Shown piece by piece: positions 26,223 to 35,892 of a stretch of 64,000 bases of DNA. The stretch spans positions 62,001 through 126,000 of the forward strand of contig CAMYVT010000001.1 in the NCBI GenBank assembly GCA_947302515.1. Reading direction: 5' to 3'. The notes beneath the pieces are model-generated. The model was not told the DNA's origin, ran no database searches, and saw nothing but the letters and a program-made list of their open reading frames with translations. Within the stretch, counting starts at the first letter, position 1. Each line of letters opens with the position of its first letter. The position numbers were made by a program, and so were the translations under genes. This stretch comes from an uncultured Caryophanales bacterium. Lineage in GTDB: Bacteria; Bacillota_I; Bacilli_A; RF39; UBA660.

Positions 26223-27044
26223 ATGGAAGATAAGATATTATTTATAGTATTTAATGGTGAAATTAAATTTTTACAAAATAGTACAATGGATCATAAAGAA
26301 TGGTTTTTATCTTTAGGCGGAAATATGGATAATTATGATAATACTATTAGAGGTTATATTATGAATAATATGATTATCTTTTTCAAAGCAAACCTTAATT
26401 ATGATGATGAAGTAATTGATTTTGCGACAAAAAATGGTTTAAAAATACAAGAATTAATTAATAAACCAGATTATAAAATATGTTGTGGTATAAATCCAGG
26501 ACATGATGGAATAAAATGGGAACCAATTCTAATATTAAATGATAAAGATTTAGAGGGTTATAAATCAGAAGAACAAATACAAGAAGAACAAAAACAATTA
26601 CAAAAACAAGCTCAAAAACAAATATTAGATCAAGGAAGGGAAACAACTCCAGTAATAGAACTTAAAAATGATTATGAAGATCCTAAATTTATTAAATATG
26701 CAACAAAATTAACATTATTATTAATGTTTATAGCTTTTCTAGCTAAACTAGTTATGATTCATAATAAAACATTCATGATGAGTAATCGTTGGAATTCATT
26801 ATTATTATTTGTACAAATGGGTGCATTTGTCTTTAGTTTAATTGGCTTTAATAAGAGATTATCAAAGACTAAATATATTGGCTTAATAGCAGCTATAGCA
26901 TCAGTATTTATATTTGATTTAGTAGATATAATAATAGGTATTATTTATTTCTTATTTACAATAGATCATAATATTATAATTAATGGTACAGAAACAATAA
27001 AAAATGGTATTAAAAAAATTACCTCAAAGAATAATAAAACATAA
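26223..27044 (+). CDS. Unrecognised protein with soluble N-terminal and membrane C-terminal half
   Basis: A 273-residue protein. Residues 1-110 form a soluble domain (ILFIVFNGEIKFLQNS), about 115-145 is a Gln/Lys-rich coiled coil (IQEEQKQLQKQAQKQ), and three hydrophobic segments lie at about 160-255. I do not recognise a family. A weak GTAGGG precedes the ATG. It is followed by its own terminator and by the calcium-type ATPase gene. Confidence 0.6.
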   Translation: MEDKILFIVFNGEIKFLQNSTMDHKEWFLSLGGNMDNYDNTIRGYIMNNMIIFFKANLNYDDEVIDFATKNGLKIQELINKPDYKICCGINPGHDGIKWEPILILNDKDLEGYKSEEQIQEEQKQLQKQAQKQILDQGRETTPVIELKNDYEDPKFIKYATKLTLLLMFIAFLAKLVMIHNKTFMMSNRWNSLLLFVQMGAFVFSLIGFNKRLSKTKYIGLIAAIASVFIFDLVDIIIGIIYFLFTIDHNIIINGTETIKNGIKKITSKNNKT

Positions 27045-27060
27045 GTATAAAACATGTAAA

Positions 27061-27084
27061 GGAGTAGAAATACTTCTTTTTTTG
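27061..27084 (+). terminator. Rho-independent terminator
   Basis: Stem AGGAGTA / TACTTCT (one G-T pair) with a GAAA loop and T run. Confidence 0.8.
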
Positions 27085-27161
27085 AGCTAAAAAAATGGTA
27101 TAATATACTAGTAGAATAGTAAATAACAATAGATAAACTACAAGAAAAAGTGGGTGTAATA

Positions 27162-29798
27162 ATGAAAGAAAATAGATATTATTCAATGACAAATGAAGAA
27201 ATATTTCAAAAATTTAAAACAGATTTAGAAGGTCTTTCTCAAAGAGAAGTACAAAAAAGAAGAGATCTTCATGGTATAAATGAATTACCTCATAAAAAGC
27301 CAGATAGTATTTTTAAAATATTTATTACAGAATTATTAGATCCAATTATTCTTTTATTGGTAGTTGCTATTTTAGCATCATTAAGTGTTGGAGAATTTAT
27401 TGATGCTATTGCTATTACTGTTATTATTACTATTGATTTAATAATGGGAACAGTACAAGAAAAGAAAGCAAATAATACAGCAGAAGCTCTTTCTAAGCTT
27501 GTAAGAGAAAAAGTAAAAGTACAAAGAGAAAATAGAGAAGCATTAGTAGATTCTACTGAGATAGTTGTTGGAGATTTAATATACTTAGAGTCAGGAGATA
27601 AAATATCTGCAGACTTACGTATAATAGAATCCCATAATTTTACTGTAGATGAATCAATTTTAACAGGTGAAAGTTTACCAGTTGAAAAGAATAGTAAAGT
27701 ATTACCTAACAAAAAATTACCAATAACTTCTCAAACAAATATGTTGTTTGCAGGAACAAGTGTTACAACAGGACGTGCAAAAGCAGTAGTAGTAGAAATT
27801 GGTCAAAATACAGAAATAGGTGTTATAGCAACAACAATTAATAATACAAAAGAAGAAAAATCCCCTCTAACTATTAGAGTAGAAAAATTCTCAAAAGATA
27901 TAACAGTACTAATAGTATTTGTTGGTATGGTAATAGCAATTATCTTAGCAGGAAAAAGTCTTCCTGCCGAAGAAATATTATTATCAGTAATTGCTTTATC
28001 GGTATCTGCCATGCCAGAAGGATTGCCACTAGCCTTAACAATGGCTCTAACTATAGCTTCAAATAAAATGGCAAAACATAAAGTGGTTGCAAAGAAATTA
28101 TATTCGGTTGAATCCTTAGGAAGTTGCACAGTAATTGCTAGTGATAAAACAGGAACATTAACAGTAAATGAACAAACAGCTAAAGTAATAAAACTACCTA
28201 ATGATAATGAATATGTAGTAACAGGAACAGGATATAAAGTAAATGGAACAGTTGCTGGAGAAAAAATAGCTTATGCTAAAGAAATATCTACTTTATGTGT
28301 AATTAATAATGAAGCCAAATTTACAGAAACAGAAAAAATAGGAGATTCTGTTGATATAGCTTTTCAAGTATTAGGAAGAAAAATGAATGTAGATACTTCT
28401 AATGTAAAAGTATTAGAGGCAATTCCATATGAATCAGCTAATAAGTATTCAGCAGTATTTTATAAGAAAAATGGAGAAACATATTGTACTATTAAAGGAT
28501 CATTAGAAGTAGTAATGTCTTTCTGTAAAGATATTAATTTATTAAAAACATTTGATAAAAAGAAAGTAGAAAATCAAAATGAAGCTTTAGCAAAAGATGG
28601 ATATCGTGTAATTGCTGTAGCTAATGGAAAAATAAAAGAAAAAGATGATTATGATGAAAAAGACATAAAAGATTTAACTTTTATGGGATTAGTAGGATTT
28701 ATAGATCCTATTCGTAAAGAAGTAATAGGTGCTATAAAGAAGTGTTCTTCAGCTGGAATAAAAGTATTAATGGTTACAGGAGATCATCCACTAACAGCTT
28801 TTAAAATAGCCAAAGATTTAAAATTAACAGATAATTACGATGACGTTACTAATGGAGATGAAGTTGATAAACAATTAGCAAAAGGTTTAGATCAGTTTGA
28901 TGAATTTGTTAAAAGCAAAAAAGTATTTACAAGAGTTACTCCAATTCAAAAATTAAAAATAGTAGAATCATTAAAAAGACAAGATGAATTTGTTGCAGTT
29001 ACAGGTGATGGCGTAAATGATGCTCCAGCTCTAAGAGCAGCTAATATTGGTATTGCTATGGGAAGTGGAACAGATATAGCAAGAGAAACATCTAAGATGA
29101 TTGTTATGGATGATAATTTTAATTCAATTGTAAATGGAGTGCTTGAAGGTAGAGTAGCCTATTCAAATATTAGAAAGATTACTTATTATTTAGTATCTTG
29201 TGGTTTAGCAGAAGTATTATTCTTCTGTTTATCAATACTAATGGATTTACCAATGCCATTAGTAGCAATTCAATTATTATGGTTAAATGTTGTAACTGAT
29301 GGTATACAAGACTTTGCCTTATCTTTTGAAAGACCAGAAAAAGATATTATGAAAGAGAAACCGAGAGATCCAAAAGAAAGTTTATTTGATAAGGAATTAT
29401 TAGAAGAAATAGCTATTTCAGGAATAACAATAGGTTTAGTAGTATTTGGATTATGGGTATATTTATTAAAAGTATTACACATGGGAACACCATTAGCCAG
29501 AGTATATGTAGTAGCATTAATGGTTATTATTCAAAATATTCATGCCTTTAATTGTAGAAGTGAAAGAAGAAGCGCTTTCTCGGTATCACTAAGAAGTAAT
29601 TATATTTTCCTATTCGGAGTTTTAGGTTCAATTATATTAGGAGTAGCTGTACTAGAAATAGATGGATTAAATCTATTCTTAAGAACAACTTCTCTTCCAT
29701 ATTCACATCTATTAGGATTGTTCTTCTTATCTCTAATAATATTAATTGTAATGGAATGCTATAAAAAAATTAAATATCATAGAGGTTTATATAAATGA
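27162..29798 (+). CDS. P-type cation (calcium) transporting ATPase
   Basis: An 878-residue P2-type ATPase. The phosphorylated Asp is D328 in SDKTGTLT; other motifs are ILTGESLPVEK (actuator TGES), SAMPEGLPLAL in helix 4 (the cation-binding PEGL of PacL/SERCA-like pumps), KGSLE and VTGDGVNDAPAL. Ten membrane helices are expected and fit the hydrophobic pattern. It likely exports Ca2+ (or Mn2+) from the cytoplasm. An in-frame GTG at 27150 is followed by GGGTGTAATA and the ATG at 27162, which I prefer as start. Transketolase follows after 29 bases. Confidence 0.92.
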   Translation: MKENRYYSMTNEEIFQKFKTDLEGLSQREVQKRRDLHGINELPHKKPDSIFKIFITELLDPIILLLVVAILASLSVGEFIDAIAITVIITIDLIMGTVQEKKANNTAEALSKLVREKVKVQRENREALVDSTEIVVGDLIYLESGDKISADLRIIESHNFTVDESILTGESLPVEKNSKVLPNKKLPITSQTNMLFAGTSVTTGRAKAVVVEIGQNTEIGVIATTINNTKEEKSPLTIRVEKFSKDITVLIVFVGMVIAIILAGKSLPAEEILLSVIALSVSAMPEGLPLALTMALTIASNKMAKHKVVAKKLYSVESLGSCTVIASDKTGTLTVNEQTAKVIKLPNDNEYVVTGTGYKVNGTVAGEKIAYAKEISTLCVINNEAKFTETEKIGDSVDIAFQVLGRKMNVDTSNVKVLEAIPYESANKYSAVFYKKNGETYCTIKGSLEVVMSFCKDINLLKTFDKKKVENQNEALAKDGYRVIAVANGKIKEKDDYDEKDIKDLTFMGLVGFIDPIRKEVIGAIKKCSSAGIKVLMVTGDHPLTAFKIAKDLKLTDNYDDVTNGDEVDKQLAKGLDQFDEFVKSKKVFTRVTPIQKLKIVESLKRQDEFVAVTGDGVNDAPALRAANIGIAMGSGTDIARETSKMIVMDDNFNSIVNGVLEGRVAYSNIRKITYYLVSCGLAEVLFFCLSILMDLPMPLVAIQLLWLNVVTDGIQDFALSFERPEKDIMKEKPRDPKESLFDKELLEEIAISGITIGLVVFGLWVYLLKVLHMGTPLARVYVVALMVIIQNIHAFNCRSERRSAFSVSLRSNYIFLFGVLGSIILGVAVLEIDGLNLFLRTTSLPYSHLLGLFFLSLIILIVMECYKKIKYHRGLYK

Positions 29799-29827
29799 TA
29801 TAATATAAACCAATAGGAGGAATCTAT

Positions 29828-31801
29828 ATGATAAATGAAATTAATATAAAAGAAATTGATCAAGAAAAAATAATTAATCAAATTAGATGTTTAGGAATTG
29901 ATATGATTCATGAAGCAAATAGTGGTCATCCAGGAATAGTTTTAGGAGCAGCTCCTGCATTATATGCATTGTATGCTCATCATTTAAACTTTGACCCAAA
30001 AGATCCAAACTATTTTAATAGAGATCGATTTGTAATGTCAGCAGGGCATGGATCAGCTCTTTTATATTCAATGTTATATATGGCAGGGTTTGATTTATCA
30101 TTAGATGATTTAAAAGCATTTAGACAATTAGATTCAAAAACTCCAGGACATCCAGAAGTAGGAGTAACTCCAGGAGTAGATTGTACTACAGGTCCTTTAG
30201 GACAAGGAATTGCAACTGCAGTAGGAATGGCTATTGCAGAAGCTCAGTTAAGAGAAAAATATAAAGTAATAGATCATTATACTTATGTATTATGTGGTGA
30301 TGGTGATTTAATGGAAGGAATTTCATATGAAGCAGCAGCCATTGCCGGTAATTTAAAATTAAATAGATTAATTGTATTGTATGATTCGAATAATATATGT
30401 TTAGATGGATCAACAAAAGAGAGTTTTAAAGAAAATGTTGCTATGAGATTTATATCTCAAGGATGGAATGTTATTTCAGTAGAAGATGGAAATTCATATG
30501 AACTTATTTCTAAAGCAATTACTCAAGCAAAAGGTATTACAGATAAACCAACATTAATAGAAATAAAATCTACTATAGGTAAATATTCAGAATTAGAAGG
30601 AACATCTAAAGTACATGGATCACCATTAACAGAAGAAGATATTAAAAAGATAAAGGAAAAAATGGGATTAAGAGATATATTTTTCCAAGTATCCCAACAA
30701 GCAATAGATGAATTTAGATATATTATTTCTGAAAGATGTGATAATTTATCAGAAAAATTTAATGAGAAATTATCTAAAATACCTATAACAGAAAAAGAAG
30801 AATTAGAGTTCTTTATGAATCCTAATAAAAAAATAGATTTTAAAAATTATATCTATGATGCTCCAGAAGAAAAAGAAGAATCTCCTCGTGATACATCAAA
30901 AAAAGTATTAAATGGAATAGTACCAAATACACCATATATGATAGGAGGAGCTGCAGATACTTTTGGACCAAATAAAACATACATTGATGAAGGAAAAGAC
31001 TTCACAGTAGATAATAGATTAGGCAAAAATATATATTATGGCGTAAGAGAACATGCTATGGGAGCAATAACAAATGGATTATCTCTATCAGGATATAGAC
31101 CATATTGTTCAACTTTCTTAGCATTTAGTGATTACTTAAGACCGGCTCTCAGAATGGCATCTCTAATGAATTTAGCAAATATTTACATCTTTACTCATGA
31201 TTCTATTAGTGTAGGAGAAGATGGACCAACTCATCAACCAATAGAACAATTATTAGGATTAAGATCATTACCTAATTTTGATGTGTTTAGACCAGCAGAT
31301 GCTAATGAAGTAATTGGTTCATATAAAGCAATATTTGCTAAAGAATCATCACCAGCAGCAATACTACTTTCAAGAAATAAATTACCTATATTAGAATGTA
31401 CTAATGCAAGTGATGTAGAAAAAGGCGGATATATATTACTAGATACAGAAACTAAACCAGATGGAATAGTAATAAGTAGTGGAGAAGAAATACATTTAGT
31501 AATGGAGGCAGCAAAGAATTTAAAAACAAAAGGAATTAATATTAGAGTAGTATCTATGCCTAATATAGGTCGATTTATGGCTCAAGATGATGAATATAAA
31601 GAATCAGTTCTTCCAGTTGAGGTTAGAAAGATTGTAGTTGAAGCATCTAATTCAATGTCATGGAATCAATTAATATTCTATGATAAATATTTAATTACAT
31701 TAAACAACTTTGGAGCATCAGGCAAATATAAAGATGTTTATAAAAAATATGGATTTGATTCAAAAGATCTGGAAGAAAGAATAGAAGAATTATTAAAATA
31801 A
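29828..31801 (+). CDS. tkt: Transketolase
   Basis: A 657-residue thiamine-diphosphate enzyme: ANSGHPGIVLGAAP near the start, GDGDLMEGISYEAA (ThDP/Mg motif, about 156-169) and SVGEDGPTHQPIEQL (about 460) are transketolase signatures. It exchanges two-carbon units between sugar phosphates in the non-oxidative pentose phosphate pathway. AGGAGG precedes the ATG. A UPF0154 gene follows 50 bases later, a neighbourhood also seen in Bacillus subtilis (tkt and yneF). Confidence 0.96.
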   Translation: MINEINIKEIDQEKIINQIRCLGIDMIHEANSGHPGIVLGAAPALYALYAHHLNFDPKDPNYFNRDRFVMSAGHGSALLYSMLYMAGFDLSLDDLKAFRQLDSKTPGHPEVGVTPGVDCTTGPLGQGIATAVGMAIAEAQLREKYKVIDHYTYVLCGDGDLMEGISYEAAAIAGNLKLNRLIVLYDSNNICLDGSTKESFKENVAMRFISQGWNVISVEDGNSYELISKAITQAKGITDKPTLIEIKSTIGKYSELEGTSKVHGSPLTEEDIKKIKEKMGLRDIFFQVSQQAIDEFRYIISERCDNLSEKFNEKLSKIPITEKEELEFFMNPNKKIDFKNYIYDAPEEKEESPRDTSKKVLNGIVPNTPYMIGGAADTFGPNKTYIDEGKDFTVDNRLGKNIYYGVREHAMGAITNGLSLSGYRPYCSTFLAFSDYLRPALRMASLMNLANIYIFTHDSISVGEDGPTHQPIEQLLGLRSLPNFDVFRPADANEVIGSYKAIFAKESSPAAILLSRNKLPILECTNASDVEKGGYILLDTETKPDGIVISSGEEIHLVMEAAKNLKTKGINIRVVSMPNIGRFMAQDDEYKESVLPVEVRKIVVEASNSMSWNQLIFYDKYLITLNNFGASGKYKDVYKKYGFDSKDLEERIEELLK

Positions 31802-31851
31802 CTTGTTTATTATTAAATAATTAGTTAAAATAAAAACAAGGAGATGATTAA

Positions 31852-32061
31852 ATGTTACATGATATTATTATATTAGTAGTAGGTCTTCTTTTAGGAGCAG
31901 TGATTGGATTTTTCTTATCAAGATTCTTTATGAAAGATTATTTAAAGAAAAACCCACCAATTAATGAAGAAATGATTAAAGCATTAATGATGCAAATGGG
32001 AAGAAAACCAAATCAAAAACAAATAAATCAAATGATGAAAGCAATGGAGAAATATCAATAG
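31852..32061 (+). CDS. yneF: UPF0154 (YneF) family small membrane protein
   Basis: A 69-residue protein with one N-terminal membrane helix (about 3-24) and the conserved tail [31 protein letters not shown] typical of the family (quoted in two pieces: [15 protein letters not shown] and [13 protein letters not shown]). The function is unknown. Its place behind transketolase matches Bacillus. AAGGAGATGA precedes the ATG. Confidence 0.92.
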   Translation: MLHDIIILVVGLLLGAVIGFFLSRFFMKDYLKKNPPINEEMIKALMMQMGRKPNQKQINQMMKAMEKYQ

Positions 32062-32073
32062 ATATTTCTTTTT
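32048..32073 (+). terminator. Rho-independent terminator
   Basis: Stem AGAAATATC / GATATTTCT with AATA loop, overlapping the yneF-like stop codon. Confidence 0.8.
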
Positions 32074-32129
32074 CCTTGAAAAAAAACTAGTTATATGATA
32101 TAATATTCCTCGCTATAGGGGGATATTAT

Positions 32130-33209
32130 ATGGAAAAGAAAGAATATATAGAGAAATTAAAGAAGTTTGTAGAGGAAAAAAATATATCAATTTATGATTA
32201 TTATTATGCCTATGCTTTAACTATTCGTTCTAATAAAAGATTTGCTTTACCTGAATTTGAACTTAGTAATCCATTCTTAACTGCCGAAGATATTACTTTA
32301 TTATTAAATAGTAAAGAAGAAAGAATAGAAGAATATTATGCTACTGTTATGGCAAGAGTAATTGAATTAAATGAAGAATTATTAAGACAAGAAGAAATAT
32401 CAAGAAAAGATATCGAAGAAGTTGTTGAAGAAGAGTTAGGAGAACCACAAGTAACAAGATCTGATATAAAAGAAGCAGTTGAAGAAGAATTAGGGGAGTC
32501 ACAAGTAACAAGAACAGAAATAGAAGAAGTAATAAAAGAACAATTAGGAGAACCACAAGTAACAAGAGCTGATATTGAAGAGGTAGTAGAAGCACAATTA
32601 AATCAATCACAAGTAACAAGAACTGATATAGAAGATATTATTAATAAACAATTAGGAGAAAAACCATCATTAAAAGTAGTGTTAACATCAATAGGAAGAA
32701 AGATAGCTGATTTATTAAATGGATTTGCAGTTATAAAAGAAGAAAAAACAGGTAGAGCTCATTTATATTATCATGATGCAAAAGAAGATTCATTAAAAGG
32801 TGAAAGAATAATATTAAATAATAAACTAGAAGCAAATTCTGGATACTATGTAAATTATCAAGAATATGTAGATGCAATCTTAAATCCAATACTAGAACAA
32901 AATCCTGAAGAAGTATCATTTGTAAGAGAAGATGGAGAGGAAAAAGCATTAATGGAAGTATTAGAAGAAGCATTTGCCATTCTAAGACAAAATGGTGCTA
33001 TACGATTTGGTAAGGAATTACTAGGAAAAGATATTAGATCATATCAAGACATATTAGATTTACAATTATCAAATAGTGAAGAATTTGCCGGAGAAGAATT
33101 AAAAACAGGAATTTATGTTAGAAGAGATATTCTTACAAGAATATTTGCTAAATATAAAATAAAATATAAAGTAAATCAAATTAAAGATAATAAAGAAAAT
33201 CATTTGTAA
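32130..33209 (+). CDS. Unrecognised protein with five 18-residue charged repeats
   Basis: A 359-residue soluble protein. A helical N-terminal domain (about 1-88) is followed by five tandem 18-residue units (R.DIEEVVEEELGEPQVT) at about 92-180, then a C-terminal domain beginning SLKVVLTSIGRKIADLLNGF. The units would form a regular helix-turn array or coiled coil. No family recognised. GGGGGATATT precedes the ATG. It is one of several large helical unknowns in this window. Confidence 0.7.
   Translation: MEKKEYIEKLKKFVEEKNISIYDYYYAYALTIRSNKRFALPEFELSNPFLTAEDITLLLNSKEERIEEYYATVMARVIELNEELLRQEEISRKDIEEVVEEELGEPQVTRSDIKEAVEEELGESQVTRTEIEEVIKEQLGEPQVTRADIEEVVEAQLNQSQVTRTDIEDIINKQLGEKPSLKVVLTSIGRKIADLLNGFAVIKEEKTGRAHLYYHDAKEDSLKGERIILNNKLEANSGYYVNYQEYVDAILNPILEQNPEEVSFVREDGEEKALMEVLEEAFAILRQNGAIRFGKELLGKDIRSYQDILDLQLSNSEEFAGEELKTGIYVRRDILTRIFAKYKIKYKVNQIKDNKENHL
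32403..32672 (+). repeat. Five 54-bp tandem repeats inside the coding region
   Basis: Each unit encodes R-x-(D/E)-I-E-(E/D) followed by an acidic stretch and (G/N)(E/Q)(P/S)QVT; four are well kept and the last is degenerate. Confidence 0.8.
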
Positions 33210-33228
33210 AAAAATGATTTTTTTTATG
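33196..33228 (+). terminator. Rho-independent terminator
   Basis: AAAATCATTT and AAATGATTTT pair, followed by more T; it overlaps the end of the repeat-protein gene. Confidence 0.75.
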
Positions 33229-33315
33229 TAAAGTAATTAAAAAAACAGTTTAAAAATAGAAAATTGATTATTATTATTGTAAAATAATAATAGATAGTAA
33301 AAGTAGGTGATTAAA

Positions 33316-34020
33316 ATGCTAGTAGTTACAGCAAATATGTCATATGAACAATTTAAAAATTTAAAAAATCAAGCACAGGATTATAAAAATGCAGTTGACT
33401 CACTTTCAAGTTCTTTTGGAACTGAAGCATCATCATTAGCAACAAGTGCTAGTGGTATCCAGTTAGATGGATGGATGGATGCAGTTTCAACAAGATATGG
33501 TCATTTTATTGGTGGAATGAAAAATGGATTAACTGCAATTCAAGACGATATAGATGGAGGAGCTTTTTCCACTTTAAAATCAACATTATCAAGTTTAGTA
33601 TCAGGTTTAGATAATTGTGCAAATCTCGCATTAAATCTTAGACAAACAAGAAATGAGTTGAATCAAACAAATAAGTATATTTATGTTGAAAAACAGGATC
33701 CATATAATAGTTCAGATTGGGTAGTAGAAACAACTATCAATCCTGATTATACTGCATTAGAACAAGCCAAACTGAGATATGAAACAGCTTTGAATACTGC
33801 TGTTGGTTCAGTTAATTCTAATATATTAACTTTAAATGGATTATCATTTGAAGGTCCTGTAATAGAAGATGGTGCATGGGGAGAAATGACACCAGATGGC
33901 TTTAGTACTTCTGGAGGCGATAATTGGAGTGATGGTGCTGGCGCAGGAGGCGGTTTCAGTGGTGGCTCAAGTGGCCGTACAAGCGGCGGTTTCAGTGGTG
34001 GCTCAAGCGGTGCTTTTTAA
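33316..34020 (+). CDS. Helical protein with Gly/Ser-rich tail, possibly exported
   Basis: A 234-residue protein. The first 115 residues look like a long alpha-helical hairpin (MSYEQFKNLKNQAQDYKNAV, then a GWMDAV turn), and a second helical stretch follows; the last 35 residues are Gly/Ser-rich (GGGFSGGSSG repeated). The hairpin layout and size recall type VII secretion (WXG100/LXG) substrates, but no exact WXG motif is present and no secretion genes are near, so this is only a suggestion. Start at the ATG 33316, since the in-frame GTG at 33307 lies inside the AGGTGAT site. Confidence 0.6.
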   Translation: MLVVTANMSYEQFKNLKNQAQDYKNAVDSLSSSFGTEASSLATSASGIQLDGWMDAVSTRYGHFIGGMKNGLTAIQDDIDGGAFSTLKSTLSSLVSGLDNCANLALNLRQTRNELNQTNKYIYVEKQDPYNSSDWVVETTINPDYTALEQAKLRYETALNTAVGSVNSNILTLNGLSFEGPVIEDGAWGEMTPDGFSTSGGDNWSDGAGAGGGFSGGSSGRTSGGFSGGSSGAF

Positions 34021-34044
34021 AAACAAGTTATATACTTGTTTTTT
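34019..34044 (+). terminator. Rho-independent terminator
   Basis: AACAAGT and ACTTGTT pair around a TATAT loop, with a T run. Confidence 0.8.
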
Positions 34045-34101
34045 ATTTGCAAAAATATTCAACAATAAATATAATATAAGTATCAAAAAAGGGATGATTT
34101 T

Positions 34102-35862
34102 ATGAAAGATTTTAAAGAAAAACTAGCATTAGTACCAACAAAACCTGGAAGCTATCAGATGAAAAATAAAGATGGACTAGTTATATATGTTGGTAAAGCA
34201 AAGAACTTACAAAGAAGATTGAGAAGTTATTTTACTAGAACACTAACAGGTAAAACTAAAATGTTAGTAGATGATATAGATGACTTTGAATATATTGTTA
34301 CATCTAGTGAATTAGAAAGTTTAATATTAGAAATAACTCTTATAAAAAAATATGATCCCAAATATAATATTTTACTAAGAGATGATAAATCATACCCTTA
34401 TATAGAATTAACTAATGAAAAATATCCTACATTAAAGATAGTAAGAAATGTTAAAAGAAAAAAGAATAAAAATCATTTATATGGACCATATCCCAATGTT
34501 CCAGCAGCAAGAAAAACAGTAAATGTAATTAATCGTATATATCCTTTAAGAAAATGTGATAAATTAAAAAAAGATCTTTGTCTTTTTTATCATATAAATG
34601 AATGTTTAGGTTATTGTAAAAAAGAAATAGATAATAAAGTAATAGAAGATATGAAAAAAGAAATAATTACTTTCTTAAAAGGAGATTCTTCTATTATTAC
34701 TAAAAAAATAGAAAAAGAAATGAATACTGCAAGTGAAAACTTAAATTACGAAAAAGCATTAGAATTAAGAAGTATGTTAGAAGATATAGATACAACTCTA
34801 AAGAAACAACAAATAGATTTAAATAATACTTCTAATTTTGATCTAGTAAATTATTATTATGATAATAATTATTTGGGAATAGAAATATTCTTTATAAGGC
34901 AAGGTTTATTATTTGGTAGACATAATGAAATTATTACTTCTATGGGAGATATAGAAAATGAAGTAATAGAATATTTAATAAAATTTTATGATAAAGGTAT
35001 ACTACCAAATGAACTAATAATACCCAATGATTTAGATGAAGACTTAATAAAAGATTATTTTAATATTAAAGTAACTAAACCTAAAAAAGGTAAATTAAAA
35101 AAATTAGTAGATCTTGCTAAAGAAAATGCTAAAGAACAAATGAATTTAGAAAAAGAAACTCTAAAGAAAGATGATGAAGAAAGAGAGAAAGCACTTATAG
35201 AATTAAAACAATTATTAGGATTAAAAGAATTACATCGTATGGAATCATTTGATAATTCTCATTTATTTGGTACTTTCTATGTAGGAGGAATGGTTGTATT
35301 TGATGACTTTTTACCTAATAAAGATTTATATCGTAAATATAAGATATCAACTGAAGTAAAAGATGATTTATCAGCCATGAAAGAAGTACTTTATAGAAGA
35401 TATTTTAAAACTATTATGAATGAATCATATAAACCAGATTTAATAGTAATGGATGGTGGAGAATTACAAATAAAGGCAGCTAAAGAAATATTAGAATCTT
35501 TAAATTTATATATACCAATAATTGGTTTAGTAAAAGATAAAAAACACAGAACAAGTTATATTATGAATGACAAATATGAAAGATTAAATGTAAAAAAAGA
35601 TTCAAAATTATTCTTATTTCTTACTAAAATACAAGAAGAAGTACATAGATATGCTATTACATATCATAGAAATATTAAAGCAAAAGGAGCTTTATCAAGT
35701 GTACTTGATGTTATTCCAGGAATAGGAGAAGTAAGAAAAAAAGAATTATTAAAACATTTTGGTTCTCTAAAAAGAATTAAAGAAGCTAGTATAGAAGAAC
35801 TAGAGACAGTAATTGGACATGATACAGCAGAAAAACTCTTTTCTTATTTAAAAGAACTATAG
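34102..35862 (+). CDS. uvrC: UvrABC excinuclease subunit C
   Basis: A 586-residue repair nuclease. The GIY-YIG domain starts with GSYQMKNKDGLVIYVGKAKN (about 13-32), a UVR helix pair lies near 195-225, the C-terminal RNase H-like endonuclease domain carries ESFDNSHLFGT and VMDGGELQIKAA, and a double helix-hairpin-helix ends the protein (VIPGIGEVRKKELL). It makes both incisions around DNA damage with UvrA and UvrB, which are not in the window. GGGATGATTTT precedes the ATG. Confidence 0.96.
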   Translation: MKDFKEKLALVPTKPGSYQMKNKDGLVIYVGKAKNLQRRLRSYFTRTLTGKTKMLVDDIDDFEYIVTSSELESLILEITLIKKYDPKYNILLRDDKSYPYIELTNEKYPTLKIVRNVKRKKNKNHLYGPYPNVPAARKTVNVINRIYPLRKCDKLKKDLCLFYHINECLGYCKKEIDNKVIEDMKKEIITFLKGDSSIITKKIEKEMNTASENLNYEKALELRSMLEDIDTTLKKQQIDLNNTSNFDLVNYYYDNNYLGIEIFFIRQGLLFGRHNEIITSMGDIENEVIEYLIKFYDKGILPNELIIPNDLDEDLIKDYFNIKVTKPKKGKLKKLVDLAKENAKEQMNLEKETLKKDDEEREKALIELKQLLGLKELHRMESFDNSHLFGTFYVGGMVVFDDFLPNKDLYRKYKISTEVKDDLSAMKEVLYRRYFKTIMNESYKPDLIVMDGGELQIKAAKEILESLNLYIPIIGLVKDKKHRTSYIMNDKYERLNVKKDSKLFLFLTKIQEEVHRYAITYHRNIKAKGALSSVLDVIPGIGEVRKKELLKHFGSLKRIKEASIEELETVIGHDTAEKLFSYLKEL

Positions 35863-35892
35863 TAAAATAATAGTAGAGGAGAGGATAATCAA

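Noticed and set aside
27290..28129. Long open frames on the minus strand inside the P-ATPase gene
   Set aside because: They mirror codons of a well-conserved gene, carry no ribosome site and no recognisable domain.
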